This document shows, in pieces, positions 56,680 to 64,000 of a stretch of 64,000 nucleotides of DNA. The number at the start of each line of letters is the position of its first letter. Position 1 is the first letter of the stretch. Source of the DNA: Bremia lactucae (lineage: Eukaryota > Oomycota > Peronosporomycetes > Peronosporales > Peronosporaceae); NCBI RefSeq assembly GCF_004359215.1, contig NC_090610.1, forward strand, positions 394,365 through 458,364. The letters run 5' to 3'. A program made the translations under genes and the position numbers. Below the pieces are notes generated by a model that was given only the letters and a program-made list of their open reading frames with translations, made no database searches and was not told the DNA's origin.

Positions 56680-57090
56680 CAATCTTGATGCAATCGCCCA
56701 TTTTGGCGATTGCAGATCAAGACAGACCATTCCATGTGGTCTGTGACGCCAGCGATTTCGCAATCGATTGTGTGTTAATGCAATACGATACAGACGGCGC
56801 GGATTGCGTCGTCAGTTACCAATCGCGTCACTGCAACCAGCTGAACGCAATTATTCAGTGCATGACAAGGAACTCCTTGCCATAAAATATGCACTGGATA
56901 AATTTAGGGTCTATTTCCTGAGAGATAGACCGTTCATCGTATATACGGGCCATGCGTCATTACGCACGCCGTAAACAGCCCACACCTTTCGCAAGGTGGC
57001 TATCCTTCTTCGCGGAGTATAATTTCTCCTTCAAATAAAAACCAGGACGACTTAATGTCGTCGCTGATGCCGACCCGATTTCGAGCCGGG
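56680..57090 (+). pseudogene. Element II RNase H, first copy
   Basis: RPFHVVCDASDFAIDCVLM, then HNKELLAIKYALDKFRVYF-like sequence and YTGHASLRTP. It is repeated nearly exactly at 58870-59270. Confidence 0.85.
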
Positions 57091-57210
57091 GCGCATTCAA
57101 ACAGTGAAAATAATTCCACTGTAGCAACACTTATTTCAAGTGTTCCGTCATCAACCTGGTTTGATGACATAAAGAAAGCCTACGCAGAAGATTTGGACCT
57201 TCTGCGTTGA

Positions 57211-57929
57211 ATGGATCATCTGATAAATCCATTCGATAAATCTTTTAAAGATTTACCGGCTTTATATCGATGGTCATTCGATCGATACACAACACGCAAC
57301 GGCTTATTGTATTACACAGCCGTTGCCGTCGACACTCCACGTGTCGTCGTCCCAACTCAGAATGATTTGCGCTTGCGCATCATGTATGAGTGTCACGATG
57401 CACCAATAAGTGGGCATCGTGGACGTGAGGAAACTTACCTCACAGTAAGTCGCGACTTTTACTGGCCCCGCCAGTATCGGCTCGTGCTCAAGTGCATTCG
57501 TGCTTGCCAGGTATGTCAACGGGTGAAGCCTAGCCCTTCATCCCGTGCACCTCTCCAACCTAAACCACTTCCGGCAGAATGTTGGCAGTCCGTATCTATA
57601 GGCTTCGTCTTCAAAATTCCCGAAGACGATCGCAAAACTATTGGAATCGTTGTTTTTTGTAGACCGATTCAGCATGATGGTACATCTTGCTGCAGTTTCA
57701 GAGTCGATCACGGCTCCGGGCTGTGCCCGCGTCTTTATCCACACGGTATTCAAACTCCACAGTTTACCCCGTGAATTGGTCTCGGATAGAAAACCACGGC
57801 TCACGGCGGAGTTTTGGCAATCTGTCTTCTGATCTTTCGGAACACGGCTGACTATGTAAACTTATGATCATCTAGAGACAGATGGTCAGACGGAACGCGT
57901 AAATCGCGTCCTCGAAGAGATACTTCGAG
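57211..57929 (+). pseudogene. Element II integrase, first copy, runs into the gap
   Basis: 187-codon frame from 57211 with YECHDAPISGHRGREETYLT and CQVCQRVKPSPSSRAPLQP. It is shifted at about 57650 and is cut by N at 57930. Confidence 0.85.
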
Positions 57930-58620
57930 NNNNNNNNNNNNNNNNNNNNNNNNNNNNNNNNNNNNNNNNNNNNNNNNNNNNNNNNNNNNNNNNNNNNNNN
58001 NNNNNNNNNNNNNNNNNNNNNNNNNNNNNNNNNNNNNNNNNNNNNNNNNNNNNNNNNNNNNNNNNNNNNNNNNNNNNNNNNNNNNNNNNNNNNNNNNNNN
58101 NNNNNNNNNNNNNNNNNNNNNNNNNNNNNNNNNNNNNNNNNNNNNNNNNNNNNNNNNNNNNNNNNNNNNNNNNNNNNNNNNNNNNNNNNNNNNNNNNNNN
58201 NNNNNNNNNNNNNNNNNNNNNNNNNNNNNNNNNNNNNNNNNNNNNNNNNNNNNNNNNNNNNNNNNNNNNNNNNNNNNNNNNNNNNNNNNNNNNNNNNNNN
58301 NNNNNNNNNNNNNNNNNNNNNNNNNNNNNNNNNNNNNNNNNNNNNNNNNNNNNNNNNNNNNNNNNNNNNNNNNNNNNNNNNNNNNNNNNNNNNNNNNNNN
58401 NNNNNNNNNNNNNNNNNNNNNNNNNNNNNNNNNNNNNNNNNNNNNNNNNNNNNNNNNNNNNNNNNNNNNNNNNNNNNNNNNNNNNNNNNNNNNNNNNNNN
58501 NNNNNNNNNNNNNNNNNNNNNNNNNNNNNNNNNNNNNNNNNNNNNNNNNNNNNNNNNNNNNNNNNNNNNNNNNNNNNNNNNNNNNNNNNNNNNNNNNNNN
58601 NNNNNNNNNNNNNNNNNNNN
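57930..58620. other. Assembly gap, 691 N
   Basis: All N. The sequence after the gap (58621 onwards) restarts at bases nearly identical to 56441 onwards. Confidence 0.99.
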
Positions 58621-60102
58621 ACCACTTTATGGGTGCATCGTCGGTAAACACGGCGTGCGCCCTGATTCCGAAAAGATCAAGGAAATTATTGACTGGCGAG
58701 TTTCAGTCGATCTCTAGGGACCTAGAAAGTTTCTTGGGCTAGCGGCGTACTTGCACAAGTACTCACGCAATTATGCCGAGATGACAGTTCATCTCTCTCG
58801 TTTCTTGAAAAAAAGGCGAGAAATGGTTATGGAACGCTGATTGTCAGCGTTCCTTTGAAGGTATCAAGCAATCTTGATGCAATCGCCCATTTTGGCGATT
58901 GCAGATCAAGACAGACCATTCCATGTGGTCTGTGACGCCAGCGATTTCGCAATCGACTGTGTGTTAATGCAATACGATACAGACGGCGCGGATTGCGTCG
59001 TCAGTTACCAATCGCGTCACTGCAACCAGCTGAACGCAATTATTCAGTGCATGACAAGGAACTCCTTGCCATAAAATATGCACTGGATAAATTTAGGGTC
59101 TATCTCCTCAGAGATAGACCGTTCATCGTATACACGGACCATGCGTCATTACGCACGCCGTAAACAGCCCACACCTTTCGCAAGGTGGCTATCCTTCTTC
59201 GCGGAATATAATTTCTCCCTCAAATAAAAACCAGGACGACTTAATGTCGTCGCTGATGCCGACCCAATTTCGAGCCGGGGCGCATTCAAACAGTGAAAAT
59301 AATTCCACTGTAGCAACACTTATTTCAAGTGTTCCGTCATCAACCTTATTAGCCTACGCAGAAGATAAGGACCTTCTGCGTTAAATGGATCATCTGATAA
59401 ATCCATCGAAAAATCTTTAAAGATTTACCGGCTTTATATCGATCGTCATTCGATCGATACACAACACACAACGGCTTATTGTATTACACAGCCGTTGCCG
59501 GCGACACTCCACGTGTCGTCGTCCCAACTCACAATGATTTGCGCTTGCGCATCATGTATGAGTGTCACGATGCACCAACAAGTGGCCATCGAGGACGTGA
59601 GAAAACTTACCTCACAGTAAGTCGCGACTTTTACTGGCCCCGCCAGTATCGGCTCGTGCTCAAGTACATTCGTGCTTGCCAGGTATGTCAACGGGTGAAG
59701 CCTAGCCCTTCATCCCGTGCACCTCTCCAACCTAAACCACTTCCGGCAGAATGTTGGCAGTCCGTATCTATAGGCTTCGTCTTCAAAATTCCCGAAGACG
59801 ATCGCAAAACTATTGGAATCGTTGTTTTTTGTAGACCGATTCAGCATGATGGTACATCTTGCTGCAGTTTCAGAGTCGATCACGGCTCCGGGCTGTGCCC
59901 GCGTCTTTATCCACACGGTATTCAAACTCCACAGTTTACCCCGTGAATTGGTCTCGGATAGAAAACCACGGCTCACGGCGGAGTTTTGGCAATCTGTCTT
60001 CTGATCTTTCGGAACACGGCTGACTATGTAAACTTATGATCATCTAGAGACAGATGGTCAGACGGAACGCGTAAATCGCGTCCTCGAAGAGATACTTCGA
60101 GG
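58621..60102 (+). repeat. Near-identical second copy of 56441-57929
   Basis: From ACCACTTTATGGGTGCATCG onwards the two blocks agree almost base for base, including the same stops and the same frameshifts in RNase H and integrase. A small deletion occurs near 59345. Sharing of private lesions means very recent duplication or assembly of two haplotypes side by side. Confidence 0.93.
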
Positions 60103-61043
60103 TTACGTCTAATCGTATCCGAATTGGAGCGAGTTTTTACCGATGGTCGAATTCGCCATCAACAATTCGGTGGATGCGTCTACAAAGCTTACATTGTTCT
60201 TCGTGAATGGCTTACGCCATCCACGCATACCCACCCAATTAGAGGAATTCTCTAGCTTAAGGTGGGGGGGGGACTCGCACGAGCAGAACCATTTCTGGCT
60301 CATGCTCATCACGCGTCGAAATTACCAACGACGCGAGTGATGTCGAAGCAATCGACATCGAAAAGTAGAAATACCTCAGGGCAGTGCGCACAAAGCGTAC
60401 TGGAAAAGACAAAACAAATGAGTCAGCAGAGGAATTTCTGCTGGATTGAGAATCAGTAATCCGTTTTGTACAGGATTCCATTGCTAACGCAGTGGACCGT
60501 CCGAACGCAGACAAATATGGAAGAGCAATTTCTTTCATTTAAATTAATGACCTAGTACTACTCTCTACGATCAACTTACCTAAGCGTGTAGTCACTAATG
60601 TGGGTACCAGTAAATTACTACCCAAATTCATTGGGCCATTCCGTGTACTGCATCGAAGAGGCAATGCGTACACAATAGAATTGCCACGTAGGATGCGAAC
60701 ACATCCTACATTTTACGTTGGTCGTCTCCGCCCGTACCATCATTACGCGATTTCTTCCGAGGACGGATCTGACCACTCTTTTCAAGAATCCCTAAAGATT
60801 CTTGTGGTCCCGAACCAGATTCTCATCTTAAATCTGGAGATTCTCATTTCGGGTCCGAAGATCCTCGAAACCGCGATGAGCTGACGACAGTTCATCACAA
60901 AGAGCGTGATTATTTCGTTCGTACTTCAACATTGAGTACGCACTCTTCGAACGGTTTTCCAACCGTTCAATATAGTGAGCATGCACCGTCTGCTTCAACG
61001 AATGACGCTTACCGCGCTCGTGTTCAAGACCCTAGGGGTGACG
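60103..61043 (+). pseudogene. Element II pol tail: integrase end and GPF/Y block
   Basis: Frames read WSEFLPMVEFAINNSVDASTK and FFVNGLRHPRIPTQLEEF, then 60600-60884 GTSKLLPKFIGPFRVLHRR and MRTHPTFYVGRLRPYHHY. A linker follows, ending at CCCTAGGGGTGACG just before the 3' LTR. The chromodomain and post-pol region of element I are missing. Confidence 0.85.
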
Positions 61044-61514
61044 TGACGGGGTGTATCGTTACATGAAATTAACACTTAAAGGTTGTTAAGTATTATATAA
61101 TCTAAAGGTAGATAAAATTTGGAGAATATTTCTGTACGTAGTAATATTCTAAAAGCTTATCCATTGGTAGATATAGGTTATTATATCTACTTGCTCTGAG
61201 GTCCAGTCTGCGCTGGACGCGCACAAAGAGAGACAGATAAGACTTAATTACATGTTTTGTATTAGCTTATAATTAAGTTAGCATTAATACTTGTAGATCA
61301 AAAAATGATATTTTTTGGCTAAATAGATAGAAACAAAAAACTTAATTTGAATAAGCACACTTTACTTTTAATTTTCTTTTAAAGCATGTGTTATAAAGAG
61401 AGTCTTCTTCTGCACGTAGTAGTGTACGTGAAGTGACGTGAGGCACCACTCGCACTGAAGCAGTTTGAAGTGGACTTGTACTGAAGCAGTACAGTTCGGC
61501 AGTGCCCCGTTACA
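61044..61514 (+). repeat. 3' LTR of element II
   Basis: 471 bp; the start is TGACGGGGTGTATCG (two bases shorter than the usual TGTAACGGGG) and the end is GTGCCCCGTTACA. It has a short insertion near 61290-61320 (TTGTAGATCAAAAAATGATA) relative to the 5' LTR. Confidence 0.9.
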
Positions 61515-61519
61515 GCTCA

Positions 61520-61760
61520 TCTTCAGGGAGCAAAGCTTTGTAATACTGTTTCAATGTTAATTTCAATACATGGCGTGATTCTGTTGTTGATATTTGTTTA
61601 TTAAAGATTGTTCTGCTAAAAAAATGGTGCGTTTGCTGATAGTTATTGCTTTTGCGGAGGTTTCGCTCCTGATCATCACATGCTTTCTCATGCAGTAGGC
61701 ATACACCAAGCGTGTCACCTGTTGAGATCTGTATCCATCGCTTCAAGACAGCATGGGCAC
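61520..61760 (-). pseudogene. Transposase-like exon, right arm
   Basis: Open minus-strand frame with AHAVLKRWIQISTGDTLGVC, then HEKACDDQER and LKLTLKQYYKALLPEDE. Across the insertion of element II, with one copy of the GCTCA duplication removed, the frame continues at 53237 as PCSNILTPTKGIPCSHRI. The C-x..-GIPCSH pattern fits the SWIM-like zinc finger at the end of MULE and FAR1-type transposases. So this exon was intact until element II arrived; a stop follows at about 53157. Confidence 0.6.
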
Positions 61761-62305
61761 CTGCAAAATTGTAAATAGGTTAAAAAGTTTCTTTGCTCTT
61801 ATTTTTGTACATATTATTTGGGGTGACGCACGTTACCAAAAAGTTGAGGAACATATACCGGCACCCCATTCCTTATGTTTCAGTTTTTGTAGGCGTTCGC
61901 TCTTAATGTCTTTGATAAAAAGTATCTTGCTATTTAATAAAGAAGTTACGCATATATTGAGAAGCCTTTTGCGGGCCTATCGAGCTAACGAACCTGTTAA
62001 GGCTGCATAAAAGATTATCAATCTGAATTCTAGTTACCAACAAGCTGCTACCATTACGCTTCTCTTATAAATACAGAGGTAGATGATTTAGGGGTGTGGC
62101 TAACCGGTTCTCAAATGTAATTTAGGGGGTTCCAACGGTGACTTTAGGAACAATTGTTAATTTTGCAATATAGTGAAATGGCTTATACCATGAAAAAAAT
62201 TTATGTTGTCATTGTTTAATCTGTAGCTTTTACTTTAATTACAACAAACAGACGGTATGGGTGTGGTAATACCGAAAGGGGTGTGTGGCTTTACCGGTTC
62301 CCCAT

Positions 62306-62568
62306 TTTTATCTATAAAATATTTAATCTTCATTCGAACCAAGATGTTTATTACGCTTGTGTATAATGCGACTGCAACGTGGTGCACTTCGAATGTAAGC
62401 CGTTAATGCGGTGATTTACACGGGACAATATATCATTTTGGGGGGAGCCGGAATAGCAACACACCCTTTTCAGTTTAGCCACACAAGCCGGCTTACACCC
62501 CTAAATAATCGATGTCGCCACATACCCGGCCTACACCCTAATTAAGTCGGTAACATGTATCCCCCGCC
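62306..62568. other. No gene recognised
   Basis: Contains further TIR-like motifs (ACACCCTTTTCAG, TTACACCCCTAAAT) but no coding similarity. Confidence 0.45.
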
Positions 62569-63041
62569 GTGCCCACTAATTCCAAGTGTGACTACAGTTC
62601 AAATACCCTTGTGGAGAAGGCGGTCGTACGCAGGAGAGCAATTCCTTGCTTATCACTAGGACGGTCGGAATGCAACGGCGCTGGATTAAACCAAAGATGC
62701 GTCATTATTTTCCACCGCTTGAAGTATGCGATGAAGAAATTGAAACGTTTGTCGGCAAAACTCCTGCTGTAACCGAGAGTAATTTTTAAGTTGTGGCTTC
62801 GAAGGTCGATTCGTCGCCTCCGGTTGTGCTATGGCAGAGCAAGATAAATCCAGAGGCTATAATTGTAGCGGAGCTACCTCGCTCCTTAAGTCCATATCAT
62901 AAGCCAAAATACACGCTTCTCCATCAAAACCTTTCCCTCGATTCACGCAATCAAATTGCACTCCTTCCGGTTGTGACGACACAAAAACTTTCTTACAATT
63001 TCAGGCACGACTATTATTGCAGTGGAACACACAACGGTTAG
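62569..63041 (+). pseudogene. Possible N-terminal remnant of a RAD54-like helicase
   Basis: Two open pieces (62569-62772 and 62793-63041). The second reads PPVVLWQSKINPEAIIVAE, faintly like the region before the helicase core of RAD54 (PLVLW... followed by IVV...RFLRPHQ). The first contains VVRRRAIP. The likeness is weak; the main reason to link them is the clear RAD54 piece at 63540-64000 on the same strand. Confidence 0.35.
62864..62892 (+). repeat. 29-bp copy of the LTR3 start
   Basis: Exactly the same 29 bases as 17810-17838 (TGTAGCGGAGCTACCTCGCT then CCTTAAGTC). After that the two sequences differ completely. Confidence 0.85.
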
Positions 63042-63508
63042 AGAACCGTTGTTGTGGTACATTTACTTAATGGGTATAATACCCTTTTATCCTATTTTAT
63101 AATAGTTAATTACCTAAATCCCATTTATTATGGGTAACAAATAAAGCCTTACCCTAGCTACTTTTAAAATAGATTTCGGCCGCCAGATATAAATCTGGCG
63201 GCCGAAATCTATTTTAAAACAAGCTACGGTAAGGCTTTAGATTAAATGATTAAAGAAGTGCAAATACACTTTTGATCTTAAAGCGTTAAATGCCTTCCTA
63301 AAGCTTGCACATTGATCTGTACGAAATAGAAGCCTTTCTAAGGTATATGCTCTTGGGCACTAGTTGCCACTTGGTTCAACGAACCCCTGAATCCCTTGAA
63401 CTAGGATTAATTAAGCTTTAATAGCTTGTACGACTCCCTGAGTTGTTAATCCCATTAGTTCTATAGATTTAAGATACTTTCTGAGTCTATTAGTCTTCCT
63501 CTGGCCTT
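63030..63508 (-). repeat. LTR3 copy, minus orientation
   Basis: Reverse of LTR3 at 17810-18290, recognisable by GCACTAGTTGCCACTTGGTT and AAGCTTGCACATTGATCTGT. The LTR3 start (29 bases) is missing at its right end and that very 29-mer is found at 62864. It splits the RAD54 remnant. Confidence 0.75.
63163..63220. repeat. 58-bp perfect inverted repeat within LTR3
   Basis: Arms of 27 bases (63163-63189 and 63194-63220), containing TTTCGGCCGCCAGAT and its complement, around a 4-base spacer ATAA. No mismatch is seen. Confidence 0.95.
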
Positions 63509-63539
63509 GGAAAGACCATGCAGAGCACCGCATTGATGT

Positions 63540-64000
63540 ACACGATGCTGGTGACGAGCACGGACATGAAGCCGACAGTAAATCAAGCAAGTAAGGTGTA
63601 TCCGATATCACTAGTGAAGAATTGGGACGGCAAAATTAACAAGCGGCTACACGAACGTGTGAAAACGGTGGCTTTGAATGAAGCAAAACGTTAGATAGTG
63701 ATCAAAGGCATTAATCAGTTTATTGATGGAAGTAAGAGACCACAACCGGGTTTTTCTGCTCAAGTGCTGATCATTTCGTATGAAAAATTTCGAATGCATT
63801 TTCCTAAATTGCAGCCACAAAAGGGTGCTGCGATTTGCTTATTTGTGATAAAGCTCACCGACTTAAAAAATACAAGCTCATTAACAAGGCGCTGTCATCG
63901 TTGACCTGTCAAAAGCGTGTACTTTTATCCGGCACACCGATGCAAAATGATTTAAACGAATTTATTGCGAAGGCTGAATGTACCAATTTAAAGTTCTAGG
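63540..64000 (+). pseudogene. RAD54-like SNF2 helicase fragment, broken
   Basis: The + strand reads LVKNWDGKINKRLHERVKTVAL, then FIDGSKRPQPGFSAQVLIIS and SYEKFRMHFPKLQPQKGA. After a frame change near 63835 it reads CDKAHRLKKY, SSLTCQKRVLLSGTPMQND and LNEF. These are motifs Ia to III of RAD54/SNF2 ATPases (IISYE, DE-H box, SGTPMQNDL). The Walker B box is CDKAH instead of CDEGH, there is an in-frame stop near 63693, and a frameshift follows. RAD54 acts in homologous recombination with RAD51. This copy cannot make an active protein and continues past the window edge in disrupted form. Confidence 0.85.

Larger units (their letters stand above)
53238..61514 (+). mobile_element. Gypsy element II (LTR1 family), complete ends with target duplication
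   Basis: 5' LTR 53238-53677 and 3' LTR 61044-61514, flanked by the 5-bp duplication GCTCA (53233-53237 and 61515-61519). It is inserted in a MULE-like exon on the minus strand. Inside are gag, protease, RT with a deletion, RNase H and integrase, then a 691-N gap, then a repeat of RT end to integrase, and the pol tail. It lacks the post-pol region of element I. All domains carry stops or frame changes. Confidence 0.9.
53141..62305 (-). mobile_element. MULE-like element copy, right arm, split by element II
   Basis: Ignoring element II, the minus strand runs from a terminal-repeat-like motif at 62276-62305 (GGGGTGTGTGGCTTTACC) through an intron ending TTTTGCAG, the transposase-like exon (61760-61520, then 53237-53150) and on to the palindrome. 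It faces the left arm tail to tail. Extra copies of the GGGGTGTGGCT motif occur at 62092 and as its reverse at 62490-62500. Confidence 0.5.

Noticed and set aside
1..64000. CRISPR array, prophage or bacterial operon
   Set aside because: Spliced eukaryotic genes and LTR elements throughout; the only regular array (50609-50990) has no spacer structure.

Overview
The window looks like a gene-sparse, repeat-rich stretch of an oomycete nuclear genome (Peronosporales type, Phytophthora or downy mildew). This is an inference. It rests on eukaryotic housekeeping genes with short GT-AG introns (about 50-90 nt), oomycete-style Inr-like motifs before some starts, and many decayed Ty3/gypsy polyproteins of the chromodomain type common in oomycetes. 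Species cannot be fixed from the sequence alone.

Host genes form two islands. Island 1 (about 2.3-14.1 kb, all + strand) holds a PAP2 lipid phosphatase, a makorin-type CCCH/RING protein, a second RING protein, a kelch-repeat protein, an S28 serine peptidase and a ten-exon SEC24. Island 2 (about 31.9-37.5 kb) holds a SMARCD/BAF60 SWIB subunit (-), a possible 70-residue protein (-), methionine aminopeptidase 1 (+) and a second PAP2 phosphatase (+) that shares its first two intron positions with the first. A TLC-domain membrane protein stands alone at 48.8-49.5 kb (-). A broken RAD54-like helicase lies at the right end.

The rest is mostly transposon. At 0-1.8 kb three elements are nested: a gypsy LTR (family here called LTR1) inside another LTR (LTR2) inside a Copia reverse transcriptase. 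From 14.7 to 31.2 kb there are decayed gypsy elements on both strands; one gag zinc knuckle is interrupted by a tRNA-derived SINE with a 17-bp target duplication. From 40.5 to 48.5 kb lies gypsy element I (LTR1 family), followed by a second partial internal region sharing its 3' LTR. It carries two antisense reading frames between pol and the 3' LTR. From 51.5 to 62.3 kb, two MULE-like copies face each other tail to tail. One is split by an LTR2 insertion (TSD GGCTT) and the other by gypsy element II (TSD GCTCA). Two runs of N are flanked by duplicated sequence, so the assembly there is suspect.

The most interesting signals are the antisense reading frames of element I, the SINE in the zinc knuckle, the inverted MULE pair whose reading frame is restored when the insertions are removed in thought, and several long near-perfect palindromes.
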